Positions 1 through 7,180 of a stretch of DNA of 64,000 nt are shown here, one piece after another; positions within the stretch are counted from its first letter, which is position 1, and every line of letters begins with the position of its first letter. Below the pieces are notes generated by a model. That model searched no databases. It saw nothing but the letters and a program-made list of their open reading frames with translations, and was not told where the DNA came from. A program made the position numbers and the translations under genes. The DNA is from Cognatishimia sp. MH4019. GTDB taxonomy: Bacteria; Pseudomonadota; Alphaproteobacteria; Rhodobacterales; Rhodobacteraceae. The stretch is taken from NCBI RefSeq assembly GCF_020177595.1, contig NZ_JAHTBL010000006.1, forward strand, positions 156,536 through 220,535, written 5' to 3'.

Positions 1-795
1 AGCGCCTCCCAATCGTCTTGAGCCTCTTGCGTCCACGTCCGCCCCTTAATCAGGCACACCCGCTTGAACAGACCGTTCTCGACGGCGGTGGCAAACGGGA
101 TGTGGTGGACCGAGAACGGGTTCTTGCCTGCCTTCGCCTCGACGATCAGCTCGTTAAACGGATTGAGAATGCTGTTGTGTGTCGAGATGACACGCACTTT
201 GCCGCCCCAGATCAGCAACGCGTTCACCGCATCGATGACTTCGCGCACGTCCTTGTGAAACGCCGCCTCGTCAATAACGACGATCCCCTGAAGGCCGCGA
301 ATGTTAGCGGGGTTGGATGACAGCGCCTCAACCCGGTAGCCGCTGGCAAACTTGATGCGGAAAGCAGAGATGTTCTTGGTGGTGCCGTCTGGCTGTTCAT
401 CCTCGAACAGGAACTCTTCGATTTCGGCCAGCTCCTTTGAGACGATCTTGGCGAAATGCGCGACATAGCCAATGAACTCGCGTCCCTTGTCCTTGGTGTC
501 ACCGATGTAGAACACGTTGTCGCCACCGGCAGATCGGGCGGACGCGGCTGTGATGGCGCTATCCAGAGCCTCGGCGAAAGTGATACCTGTGCGGCGGCCT
601 TTTTCAGCCAGTTTCAGATCGCTCGTATCTGCAAGCCATGCTTGCTGGTGAGCCATGAGAATGCCGTCAGCAAGCGGGTCCAGATCACTGGGGATTTCAC
701 CGCCGCGGGTGAAGGTTTCAGGCAAGGCGTCTGGATCGCGGGCGATTACGGGCGGACCGGCCTTCGCATTCTCTGGGATGTCAGGCTTGTTCATT
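1..795 (-). CDS. Phage terminase large subunit, Mu gp28-like (partial at window edge)
   Basis: The reading frame starts at an ATG at 795 (MNKPDIPENAK...) and stays open for 265 codons to position 1, so the C-terminal nuclease part is missing. The visible part is the ATPase half of the DNA-packaging motor. It shows an adenosine/P-loop-like stretch (EKGRRTGITFAEA), a Walker B-type segment (GIVVIDEAAF), and then a coupling motif (VRVISTHNS). Together with the small subunit it would cut and package concatemeric or integrated phage DNA. It overlaps the upstream gp27-like gene by 5 bases, which suggests translational coupling. Family assignment is from motif and gene order. Confidence 0.9.
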
Positions 796-1357
796 GCTTG
801 ACCCCGAGGACCTCATTGCGGAAGAACTTGGCCTTCTCGGCTGTCAGGCCTTTCTCTTCGGTGATCTTCTCGATCGCGTCGTCGACCTGGCTCTCAAACT
901 GTTTCTGGATCGCTCGTTTACGGTCCACAGACAGTTTTTGGGAATTGACCGCCGATTGCAGCGCGCGCGCCAGCTCCATAGCGTTTTTCGGGGAAGCGGC
1001 TTTGCCATCTTCCATCATCTCGAAGATAAGCGTCTTGATCGTCTCAGCCGCCATAATCGTCAGATCATCGGTTTGGCTGGGGTCCAGACGCTCTGTCAGC
1101 GCAGCGGTGATTGCGCGCACTTCCTCGTGGCGCCGTGCCATCGATGCCAGCCGGATCGAATGGCGGTTGAAAGCCGATTTGGAAATGGGACCCAGCGACA
1201 ATTCGGCCAGCTTGTCATTGAACTCGAACCATATCTCGGTTTGGGTCCGGTCGCGCTCTTTCAGCTCCTGGAAGGCCCATGCCACGATATGATCCGCTTC
1301 CGCCGGAAGCAGATCAATCGACGACAGACGCCCTCGTCCTTGGCGTGCGACCGCCAT
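791..1357 (-). CDS. DUF3486 family protein, Mu gp27-like (putative small terminase)
   Basis: 188 residues, mostly helical and charged. The N-terminus (RQGRGRLSSIDLLP) and the helix-turn-helix-like segment with PISKSAFNRHSIRLA match the Mu gp27/DUF3486 family, which occupies the slot before the large terminase in Mu-like phages and is thought to be the DNA-recognition subunit of the packaging enzyme. The C-terminal half is rich in Lys/Glu helices. It lies 3 bases after the gp26-like gene and overlaps the terminase start, so the three are probably translated together. Confidence 0.88.
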   Translation of the reverse strand: MAVARQGRGRLSSIDLLPAEADHIVAWAFQELKERDRTQTEIWFEFNDKLAELSLGPISKSAFNRHSIRLASMARRHEEVRAITAALTERLDPSQTDDLTIMAAETIKTLIFEMMEDGKAASPKNAMELARALQSAVNSQKLSVDRKRAIQKQFESQVDDAIEKITEEKGLTAEKAKFFRNEVLGVKQ

Positions 1358-1360
1358 CGG

Positions 1361-1678
1361 TTAGGCTTTCCGACGCGACGGCTGATTGATCCCTTCAATC
1401 ACCGCTTTGCGCTTCAGATGATTTTCGCCTTGTTCCGTCAGCTCCGCGACCAACACACTGCCAGCTTCCGTCAGGACTACGGCTTGCGCCTGCTTTTCCA
1501 GCCAGCGCAATTGTGTGTGGACAAACTCGCGGGTTCGGTTGATCGCGAACGCCTCGAGGACTTTCATCAGCATTGAAGAGTTTAGCCGACCGTCAGCCTC
1601 CTCAGAGAGCGCGCGCAAGATGATAAGACGCACTTCAGCGTTGAAGTGGTCTTCGTAACCGTCGAAAAGATTGCTCAT
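1361..1678 (-). CDS. Mu gp26-like phage protein
   Basis: A 105-residue protein of the family found between the gp25- and gp27-like genes of Mu-type phages. It has a winged-helix look: a helix around residues 14-30 (EVRLIILRALSEEA), then SSMLMKVLEAF, and a second helical segment (REFVHTQLRWLEKQ) followed by beta strands (AVVLTEAGSVLVAELTEQG). A DNA-binding role is therefore plausible but not shown. Its start overlaps the end of the preceding gene by 4 bases. Assignment rests mainly on position and overall pattern. Confidence 0.8.
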   Translation of the reverse strand: MSNLFDGYEDHFNAEVRLIILRALSEEADGRLNSSMLMKVLEAFAINRTREFVHTQLRWLEKQAQAVVLTEAGSVLVAELTEQGENHLKRKAVIEGINQPSRRKA

Positions 1679-2046
1679 TTGGGTTGCCCCCGCGATAGGT
1701 TTATCAAGAAATCCTCGACGCGCAGAACGCCCGCCTTCGTCGCCTCGGTTGTGGTTCTCAGGACTTGAATTTCGCCCGACTGCCGCTCTTGCATCAGTTG
1801 TAGTTCGTGAATTTCCTCACGCGTCGGCAAGCCTTCGACGTCCTGTTCAAGACGCCCGAGCCGCTTATCGAGATCGGTCACCTGCGAGCTTAGCTCGGAA
1901 AGCTGAGAGCTCGGGACGATCTTGGTGCGATCAGAGCTGAGCCAACCTTTCTGGCGAAGAACAAAGCCGACGACCAATACCGCGACGACGACCGCCGCCC
2001 CAATTGGCCCGCCTTCCTCTAGGATTGGTAAGAGGTAGTTTTCCAT
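1675..2046 (-). CDS. DUF2730 family protein, Mu gp25-like
   Basis: About 123 residues from the chosen ATG at 2046 (MENYLLPILEEGG). An in-frame ATG at 2055 is also possible, since AGGA lies 2 bases before that one and 11 before 2046. One N-terminal membrane segment (residues about 14-30, GAAVVVAVLVVGFVL) is followed by a coiled coil (SELSSQVTDLDKRLGRLEQDVEGL), which is the DUF2730 layout. The role in Mu-like phages is unknown; its position next to the packaging genes is conserved. A longer frame reaching 2181 would run through the upstream gene and was not used. Confidence 0.8.
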   Translation of the reverse strand: MENYLLPILEEGGPIGAAVVVAVLVVGFVLRQKGWLSSDRTKIVPSSQLSELSSQVTDLDKRLGRLEQDVEGLPTREEIHELQLMQERQSGEIQVLRTTTEATKAGVLRVEDFLINLSRGQPK

Positions 2047-2450
2047 GCGAGCCATGATCCTGAGATTGCGCATGCTCCGGCAAGCAAGCTGTAGTTGAGA
2101 TTGGCGGTGGTCAGCACGCCGGTTGACCAGAAGTTCCAGGCGATCACAGTCCAGGCACCTGCGGCAAAAGCGAACGCGCAAAAGCGGACTTCAATGGCAT
2201 GGCGCCAGCGAATGACCATCGCGACAACCTGCGCGGCTCCGATGATGCCAAAACAGCAGGCCCAGAATATCGGCTCTTCGCCGCCAAAGCCCGCGTAGCT
2301 ATCGCGCGCCAGAATATCAGGCGTCGTGGCGAAAAAGTTTGACCATGCAAGCAAATTGAGGGCTGAAAACAGCTCCACAAGCCGCACTTCGTCACGAAAG
2401 TTGAACGCAACAAACGCGTCCAAAAGAGCCTTCAAACGGTCTTTAAGCAT
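2019..2450 (-). CDS. Small multi-pass membrane protein of the late phage operon
   Basis: 143 residues from the ATG at 2450, which overlaps the stop of the zinc-finger gene (GCTTAA) by 8 bases. The first 25 residues are charged (MLKDRLKALLDAFVAF); the rest holds three or four hydrophobic segments (around EPIFWACCFGIIGAAQVVAMVI, FCAFAFAAGAW and LNYSLLAGACAISG). No family is recognised. Lying between the DksA-like gene and gp25, it could be a second holin or antiholin, but this is only inferred from size, topology and location. Longer forms reaching 2597 would overlap the upstream gene completely. Confidence 0.7.
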   Translation of the reverse strand: MLKDRLKALLDAFVAFNFRDEVRLVELFSALNLLAWSNFFATTPDILARDSYAGFGGEEPIFWACCFGIIGAAQVVAMVIRWRHAIEVRFCAFAFAAGAWTVIAWNFWSTGVLTTANLNYSLLAGACAISGSWLAWKTTSYQS

Positions 2451-2661
2451 AGATGCGATCCTTCCGTTCCTTGTCTTGCTGGCAGTCGATACAGCGATCC
2501 GCGAAAGGCGCAGCCTGCCGCCGGGCCTCGGGAATTTGCCGCCCGCATTCGACGCAATCAGAGTTACCGACCTGCCGCACAGCCGAGCGCGCAACATTGG
2601 CCATCCGGTCCCGCTCTTGGGTCACGCGATCTTCGCTTCGTTCGAGGTCCCGCTCATTCAC
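2443..2661 (-). CDS. TraR/DksA-type C4 zinc-finger protein
   Basis: 72 residues. An N-terminal charged helix (ERDLERSEDRVTQERDRMANVAR) is followed by a C4 zinc finger, CVECGRQIP then CIDCQ, with the two CxxC pairs about 17 residues apart and the IPEARR signature of TraR/DksA proteins. Such short phage and plasmid forms bind RNA polymerase in the secondary channel and mimic DksA/ppGpp, shifting host transcription. The gene overlaps the preceding small exported protein by 4 bases and sits in the late operon, as in other Mu-like phages. Confidence 0.88.
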   Translation of the reverse strand: MNERDLERSEDRVTQERDRMANVARSAVRQVGNSDCVECGRQIPEARRQAAPFADRCIDCQQDKERKDRIYA

Positions 2662-2999
2662 AGATCGTCTCCCTTAACGGTCGCATCCGCAGCAAGTTCG
2701 AAGGCCTGTCCGCTTGCGACCAGACACGTCAGCCCGTTCGGACTGCTAACTATGATGGTCCATGACCCGCTTTCGTCAGATGCGTAGACCTCAACCAAGG
2801 TATCGTTCGCCGCCAGACCATAGGCCTTGCGCCCCTCTCCGTAGCGCTCTGACAGGTGGCCAATCACGTCCGCGCGCGGCGCACAGCGCGGACCGTCAAT
2901 TCCGGGCGAAGCCATAAGCGGCACTTGCAATGCGATGCTCAGAACGATGGCGGCGAACATCGCAATCAACCAGTTAAGGAAGGTTTCCAGTTTCAGCAT
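2658..2999 (-). CDS. Small exported protein of unknown function next to holin
   Basis: 113 residues with an N-terminal hydrophobic segment (residues about 5-30, ending near PLMAS), so secreted or membrane-anchored. The mature part holds the pattern RCAPRADVIGHLSERYGE, then GLAANDTLVEVYASDESGSWTIIV and TCLVASGQAFE. I associate this pattern with small exported proteins common in Rhodobacterales genomes and their phages; no function is known to me. It starts just before the holin stop at 3002. It might serve as a spanin-like lysis accessory, but it lacks the usual coiled coil, so this is only a positional guess. Confidence 0.75.
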   Translation of the reverse strand: MLKLETFLNWLIAMFAAIVLSIALQVPLMASPGIDGPRCAPRADVIGHLSERYGEGRKAYGLAANDTLVEVYASDESGSWTIIVSSPNGLTCLVASGQAFELAADATVKGDDL

Positions 3000-3001
3000 G
3001 G

Positions 3002-3559
3002 CTATTCTCCCTTCCAGGCTTCAATGGCTTGGTTGCGCTGAGGTGAAATCGCGTCCTGAGCAAGTTCGCTGTCGGTGCCGGTATCAGCCACGCCCGGCGT
3101 GTCATGGCGTAATTTATCCAGACGGCGGATGTTTTCGATTACCTTCGGAACCATCGCAGCTGACTGGACAACCGATTGCTGGAATTCCTGACTTTTGATC
3201 TGGAAGCGGCCACCGAAGTAAAACGCAACGATTGTGCCGGCCAGCCACCAGAGCGGCTCAGGGACCAATGCCAAGCCCTGCATCCGTGTTGCAAACCAGA
3301 TCGGGTCGAACATGGCCGACGCGAACAACAGGAACGTGGCGACAACCATCAAGGGGCGTGGCAATCGGTTCAGACCGTCCATAAAACGATCAAACCCTCC
3401 GCGGCGCGCATGACGGAACTCGGCGGCGTATTGGGACAGCGCCGCTTCGGCGTAATCCGCTTTTCGCTGCGCGCCCGCCTCGGCGTTCTCGCGAAACACC
3501 TCGGCCGTCTCAGCGATCACATTGCGACCGCCCCCGAATAGCCATTGAAAAAAACGCAT
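3002..3559 (-). CDS. 3TM-type holin
   Basis: 185 residues from the ATG at 3559, preceded by GGGAG at 8-base spacing; a TTG 5 codons upstream is less likely. It opens with MRFFQWLFGGGRNVIAETAE, the hallmark start of the 3TM holin family that also includes the gene transfer agent holin of Rhodobacterales. Two clear membrane segments follow (PLMVVATFLLFASAMF and PEPLWWLAGTIVAFYFGG), then a charged C-terminal tail. It would open the inner membrane to release the GH108 endolysin encoded just upstream, and the pair is a standard lysis cassette. Confidence 0.88.
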   Translation of the reverse strand: MRFFQWLFGGGRNVIAETAEVFRENAEAGAQRKADYAEAALSQYAAEFRHARRGGFDRFMDGLNRLPRPLMVVATFLLFASAMFDPIWFATRMQGLALVPEPLWWLAGTIVAFYFGGRFQIKSQEFQQSVVQSAAMVPKVIENIRRLDKLRHDTPGVADTGTDSELAQDAISPQRNQAIEAWKGE

Positions 3560-3628
3560 GCTGTTATCTCCCAAGCCGTTGCCAAACGCGGTCCATCAGA
3601 AGCGAAAACCGCCAATCAAAAGGGGTCA

Positions 3629-4240
3629 TCATCCCCATGCCGCCACCCGTTGCCGGAATTCGGCATCACTCATATGAAACTCGGGGCGGATGAACTCTTC
3701 GGCACGCTTGATCCAGCCGCCTTTGCCACCAGCGCGGGTGCGGGCAAACTTACGGCTGGCATGCCGACGATCCGCGATGCGGAAGTAGTAATTGCGGCGG
3801 GCGATCCCGTAGGCGTCCACAAGGAATTCCCCGGCACGCTCATAAATGCGCTCAACCGCACCAGCGGTTTGCGGGCCAAGAACACCATCAACGATCACGG
3901 GCTCTTGAAACTCTGCCATCAGACGCTGAAGGATTTTGACGGCATTGGAGCCTGCGTTCACATACATGTCGAAAACGGTTGAGTGCATTGCAGGCGGCAG
4001 GAGGCGGATGCGTGGTTGTTCAAAGTAGTGGCGGATGAAGATATCGACGGCCTGATCTTTGGTCAGCGCCCGCACATCGCGCGCATCCACATCGCCATCA
4101 CGGTCTAGGTCCATACCCAGACGCCGCATCGTGTGGATCGTCACGCCGAAGTTGGTTGCGCCACCCGGATCATCGGGGTCGTTCACATAGCCACCTTCGC
4201 GCACGATGATTTCGTTGGCGATCTCGCGAACGGTTTTCAT
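3629..4240 (-). CDS. Endolysin: GH108-type N-acetylmuramidase
   Basis: 203 residues. The catalytic segment EGGYVNDPDDPGGATNFGVT (residues 15-34, Glu15 the predicted acid) defines glycoside hydrolase family 108 phage muramidases, which cut the glycan strands of peptidoglycan. Residues 44-55 insert a calcium-loop-like DLDRDGDVDARD before the usual helix. The C-terminal half has GVLGPQTAGAVERI and the end domain RNYYFRIADRRHASRKFARGW-like pattern of the family. There is no signal peptide, so release depends on the holin. A strong AAGGAGGG lies before the ATG at 4240. First gene after the putative late promoter. Confidence 0.93.
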   Translation of the reverse strand: MKTVREIANEIIVREGGYVNDPDDPGGATNFGVTIHTMRRLGMDLDRDGDVDARDVRALTKDQAVDIFIRHYFEQPRIRLLPPAMHSTVFDMYVNAGSNAVKILQRLMAEFQEPVIVDGVLGPQTAGAVERIYERAGEFLVDAYGIARRNYYFRIADRRHASRKFARTRAGGKGGWIKRAEEFIRPEFHMSDAEFRQRVAAWG

Positions 4241-4314
4241 GATCCTGCCCTCCTTTGGATGACAGGAAACTATTGGGTTTTGAGGGGAGCGTTATTGGTA
4301 GCGCGCGCTACCAA
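4241..4314 (-). promoter_or_regulatory. Putative Mor/C-dependent late promoter with 20-bp perfect palindrome
   Basis: The intergenic stretch between the Mor-like gene and the endolysin contains the perfect palindrome TTGGTAGCGCGCGCTACCAA at 4295-4314. On the minus strand its centre (4304.5) lies about 32 bases upstream of a weak -10-like AATAGT (near 4271-4276), followed by AAGGAGGG and the endolysin ATG. In Mu, Mor and C bind dyad sites centred near -43, so the spacing fits an activator site. A hairpin terminating mor transcription is the alternative, but the palindrome has no loop and no U-run. Confidence 0.5.
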
Positions 4315-4315
4315 A

Positions 4316-4708
4316 TCAGTCGAAAAGATCAGGCTGGTTTTCGTCTGGGGACAGCTTGGCCTTTCGCCGAAAAACTGTCGTGCGATGCACATTCATTGTC
4401 TGTGCGATCTTGTCCGCAGATACGCCATCGCGGATCATCTGGTCAACTTTTTTGCGCGTCTCGTTTGCGGCCGACTTCGGACCGACAGGCAGATCAATGA
4501 CAGCGCCGCCATATCCCGAACGGAAATGCTCGCAAATTTTGTCAGCGCTTTCGCGGCCAACAGCGTCAACAAGCCAATGCCCGTCGGGCGCTTTCGCAGG
4601 GATCGAAACCCGGCTTCCACCACGCACGTTCGAGATCGCGATCGCGGCGTCGATGCCCGCGATATCCGCAATCTCGTTCAGCAAAGGGGGAAGCCAGGAA
4701 TAGCTCAT
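4316..4708 (-). CDS. Mor-type transcriptional activator of phage late genes
   Basis: 130 residues with the Mor/C family layout: an N-terminal dimerisation part with ADKICEHFRSGYGGAVIDLPVG (residues about 55-78), then a helix-turn-helix near the C-terminus (DQMIRDGVSADKIAQTMNVHRTTVFRRKAK). In Mu, Mor switches on the middle promoter and C the late ones. Only one such gene is seen here, directly before the lysis genes, so it may do both jobs. It overlaps the end of the ASCH gene by 4 bases and is therefore the last gene of the early operon, a timing device for lysis and packaging. Confidence 0.87.
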   Translation of the reverse strand: MSYSWLPPLLNEIADIAGIDAAIAISNVRGGSRVSIPAKAPDGHWLVDAVGRESADKICEHFRSGYGGAVIDLPVGPKSAANETRKKVDQMIRDGVSADKIAQTMNVHRTTVFRRKAKLSPDENQPDLFD

Positions 4709-5142
4709 GCGGCGCGCGCAACCTCCGCCTCAAGCGGTGCGATCGGCTGCCATTTAATCAGCAGGCCATCGAAGAAATGGTCCGGTGCAGGCAACTCCCA
4801 GAACGCACTCATTTCACGCAAGGATGTGAAGCCGTCTGCCTTCGCGAAGGCTTCAAGATCGGTGAGGGGGGGATTACGCACCCAACCAACGCGAATGCGC
4901 TTGATCTGTCCGGCTTCCCACTGGATCGTGATGGGCCGAACATCCAGACACACCGGATCAGGAATGATCTTGCGACAGTGCTTGGTGCGCATCGCATAGT
5001 AGAGCTGTAAATTCTCACCGGGATAAGCATGGCGTTTGCGTGGCCCTCGGATCGTTTGCAGCTTTGCGCCCGGTGCCTTTGGGTCGCGCATGCCAAGTTC
5101 GATCGGCTCGATAAACTGCTTTTGAAAGCTGTAAGCGACCAT
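4705..5142 (-). CDS. ASCH-domain protein of the phage early operon
   Basis: 145 residues from the ATG at 5142 (AAGGAG 7 bases before it, and the ATG overlaps the GemA stop as TGATG). It begins YSFQKQFIEPI and carries KLQTIRG, HAYPGENLQLYY and RTKHCRKI, the pattern of phage ASCH proteins with a PUA-like beta barrel. ASCH domains bind nucleic acid, and one bacterial member (YqfB) is an N4-acetylcytidine amidohydrolase. Substrate here is unknown. It is placed between GemA and Mor, at the hinge from early to late expression. Confidence 0.8.
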   Translation of the reverse strand: MVAYSFQKQFIEPIELGMRDPKAPGAKLQTIRGPRKRHAYPGENLQLYYAMRTKHCRKIIPDPVCLDVRPITIQWEAGQIKRIRVGWVRNPPLTDLEAFAKADGFTSLREMSAFWELPAPDHFFDGLLIKWQPIAPLEAEVARAA

Positions 5143-5777
5143 CACAAGGCTCCTTCGGATTTGAGCGTGCGGACGGTCTCGCCAAAGGTATTCATCACCG
5201 TGATCCAGTCGGCATCCTTCAGATCAGGAAGGTTCCGATGCGTGAGCCTGTAAACGAAGCCACGGAAAGTGTCTCCGGCGTAGGGCGCTTCGCCCTTTAT
5301 CAGCTCCCACTGCGCGGCAGCGATCTTGAAGCCGGGGGCGCGCATATAGCTTGGGTCCCCGCGATGGCCCGACCATTCGACGCCCCGCCGTTCCAACATT
5401 TTCTTGAGCGCCTCGATCACAGCGACGGCGTCGTCTTGCTCTCTGATCCAGTTGGCGTGATCTACCTTCGCCTGCTTGACGGCAAAATTGTTCAGCGCCG
5501 CGTCATCGCGCGACCCGATCAAGCCGAGGTTCCAGCACGAAATCCAAAGCGCCTGTATTTTCTTGGCGTAGGGACCGGACAAGGTGGACCGTTTTCGCGT
5601 GATCTTACCCGCACCCATGTCGTCTAGTGCAGCGAGCAAGGCATTCGACTGCTTATGGCTCAGGCCGCGCGTTGACCGCTGGCCTGTGTGCTTTTCAACA
5701 AAGTCACGCCATGTGTCGTCTTCGTTCAACGAATGCACCTGACGACGCTTGGCGTGAATGGCTCGAAGCGCGCTCAT
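5142..5777 (-). CDS. gemA: GemA-like regulator (DUF1018), Mu gp16-like
   Basis: 211 residues from an ATG at 5777 that overlaps the previous stop as ATGA; a GTG four codons upstream is possible. It has the DUF1018 marks: an N-terminal helix with SALRAIHAKRRQ, then DDTWRDFVEKHTGQRSTRGLSHKQSNALLAAL, SGPYAKKIQALWISCWNLGLI and an RGVEWSG segment. In Mu, GemA alters host DNA topology and gene expression. Highly charged and soluble. Part of the coupled early operon, upstream of ASCH and Mor genes. Confidence 0.85.
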   Translation of the reverse strand: MSALRAIHAKRRQVHSLNEDDTWRDFVEKHTGQRSTRGLSHKQSNALLAALDDMGAGKITRKRSTLSGPYAKKIQALWISCWNLGLIGSRDDAALNNFAVKQAKVDHANWIREQDDAVAVIEALKKMLERRGVEWSGHRGDPSYMRAPGFKIAAAQWELIKGEAPYAGDTFRGFVYRLTHRNLPDLKDADWITVMNTFGETVRTLKSEGAL

Positions 5778-6058
5778 TTGGCTGCCCACCTGTCTCCGAG
5801 TGTCGGTCGATAGTTGGGATAGATTTGATAATCCTTATACCTGAAGGTGACTTTGCCGAGTGCGTGATCTGCCTCGGAAGAAGTGACTTGAACGGTCGGA
5901 ACCTGATTTTGAGCGGCAAACATCAAGCGCACTGCGGCATTGGTGATGCTGACAACCTGTTTGGGCGTTGCTCCGGCATCAAGGCATTCATCCAGTAGGG
6001 CCAGAAGCGCGCGCTCGGTCTCGCTGACTTCGTCGAAAGGTTTTTTTTGGGTATTCAT
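5774..6058 (-). CDS. Small phage protein, unknown function
   Basis: 94 residues, acidic N-terminal half with a long helix (DEVSETERALLALLDECLDAG ATPKQVVSITNAAVRLMFAA) and a basic, strand-like C-terminal half (GKVTFRYKDYQIYPNYRPTLGDRWAAK). It overlaps HNH at its start and GemA at its stop by 4 bases each. No family recognised. The tight coupling and normal codon usage support that it is translated. Confidence 0.6.
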   Translation of the reverse strand: MNTQKKPFDEVSETERALLALLDECLDAGATPKQVVSITNAAVRLMFAAQNQVPTVQVTSSEADHALGKVTFRYKDYQIYPNYRPTLGDRWAAK

Positions 6059-6696
6059 CGGTCCATCTCCTTCCGGGCCTCGCGCGCGGCGTGCTGAAGC
6101 TTAGCGGCGGCAAGGATGTAGGGTTTCAGCTCGGGCTCGGCGTTGTCGTATTTGAGGGATGCCCAACGGCCGTTCAGGCGCGGCAACAAAGCGCGCGGGA
6201 TCGCCAGCCAGTTCTGCGGATCGGTATTGGCCTTGTCGCCATCGATGCACTTCAGGCAATGGCCTTCAGGAAGCGGTCCGTTCGTATCTTCCCAGCGGAT
6301 CAGATGGACCGCACGCCACCGTGCCTGCAAAGGCAGATCATCGTTGATCTTGCGCTCGACATAGCCGTCGCGTGTCGTTCGTTCCGTGCCGATCGGCTTA
6401 TAGAGCTGCACCGCGACCCCGCGGCGTTCGCCTTTCTTGAACCAGCCCTTTTCGGAACCAGGCGCGCAGATGCCCTTTTTGCCCTTGTTTGGCGGCACAC
6501 TGCCTTTCTCAAAACAGCCATTGCGACCGGTGAACCAGCCCATCCGCTTCATCAGGGACTTGAGATTGTCCAAAGACACGTCGAGCCGATCAAACTTGTC
6601 GCAGAAGTCGGTATGCAGGGCGCGGCGCGGCATTTCGGACCGCGCCTTCAGCCATTCCAGCTCGCGCTCACTGTAAGGAATAGACCGGCCGCGCAT
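6055..6696 (-). CDS. Phage HNH endonuclease
   Basis: 213 residues. The N-terminal part is a helical DNA-binding-like region (SIPYSERELEWLKARSEMPRRALHTDFCDKF). The C-terminal part has an HNH core (RWRAVHLIRWEDTNGPLPEGHCLKCIDGDKANTDPQNWLAI): His in AVHLIRW, a PEGHCLKCIDGD loop, and Asn in NTDPQNW. A GSEKGWFKKGERRG linker is basic. Similar HNH enzymes sit among the early genes of Mu-like phages of alphaproteobacteria; they may nick DNA for replication or attack competitors. Target unknown. It starts by TGATG overlap with the preceding gene. Confidence 0.85.
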   Translation of the reverse strand: MRGRSIPYSERELEWLKARSEMPRRALHTDFCDKFDRLDVSLDNLKSLMKRMGWFTGRNGCFEKGSVPPNKGKKGICAPGSEKGWFKKGERRGVAVQLYKPIGTERTTRDGYVERKINDDLPLQARWRAVHLIRWEDTNGPLPEGHCLKCIDGDKANTDPQNWLAIPRALLPRLNGRWASLKYDNAEPELKPYILAAAKLQHAAREARKEMDR

Positions 6697-6935
6697 CAGT
6701 CTTCTTTCTTTCCGATCTGGGGCAGATGCGGCAGCACGGCGTCGCCATGCTCGGCGAAGAGTTTTGCAGCTTTTAGACCGGTATCCGCGACACGCAGAAC
6801 TTGATCCGAGATACCGACCAAGGCGTCAGCGCGCTTTACTTCCCGTTCGATATCGTCCGAGTTGAGGTCCTCGTCCGAGAGCCGTTCAAGTTGGGCAAAA
6901 AGGTGATCGTTCAGATCTGAAAGTTTGTTCTTCAT
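6696..6935 (-). CDS. Small acidic phage protein, unknown function
   Basis: 79 residues from the ATG at 6935, which overlaps the previous stop as ATGA; four extra codons to 6947 are possible. It is a run of amphipathic acidic helices (LSDLNDHLFAQLERLSDEDLNSDDIEREVKRADALVGISDQVLRVADTG shortened here to its pattern of Leu/Asp/Glu repeats) and ends in LPQIGKKED. No family recognised. Size, charge and location would suit an inhibitor or DNA mimic, but this is speculation. Confidence 0.6.
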   Translation of the reverse strand: MKNKLSDLNDHLFAQLERLSDEDLNSDDIEREVKRADALVGISDQVLRVADTGLKAAKLFAEHGDAVLPHLPQIGKKED

Positions 6936-7180
6936 CCGACTATCCATCCTTTGGGAAGTTTGACGGCCAAAGCGTCCGGCGTGGGTGCGCCTGGCGGTAT
7001 CGACACGAGGCCGAAAGCCTCGAGCATCGCCGCCATCGCCTTGACCTCGGCAAGGGTGACATTTGTGGGTCCGCGGAGCGGATCATGGGCAATCTTTCCC
7101 AGAGCGCGCCCGGCCCGTTCAACGACGATCTTCTGAGCGTCAGGACGAGCCGGGCGACGGGTTTTGCGTGCGGCGCTCAC
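6932..7180 (-). CDS. Small basic phage protein, unknown function
   Basis: 82 residues. The N-terminus is Arg-rich (MSAARKTRRPARPDAQKIVVERA), followed by a helical stretch (TLAEVKAMAAMLEAFG) and a short C-terminal strand (LAVKLPKGWIVG). It starts within the DUF3164 stop (ATGA type) and its own stop overlaps the next start. No family recognised; the basic N-terminus could contact nucleic acid. Confidence 0.6.
   Translation of the reverse strand: MSAARKTRRPARPDAQKIVVERAGRALGKIAHDPLRGPTNVTLAEVKAMAAMLEAFGLVSIPPGAPTPDALAVKLPKGWIVG

Noticed and set aside
456..1576. Long + strand frames over the terminase and gp27-like region (up to 278 codons).
   Set aside because: They are complementary shadows of the minus-strand terminase genes, with no ribosome sites and no family pattern.
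4241..4315. Palindrome as a Rho-independent terminator of the mor gene.
   Set aside because: No loop and no T-run on the minus strand; kept only as an alternative to an activator site.
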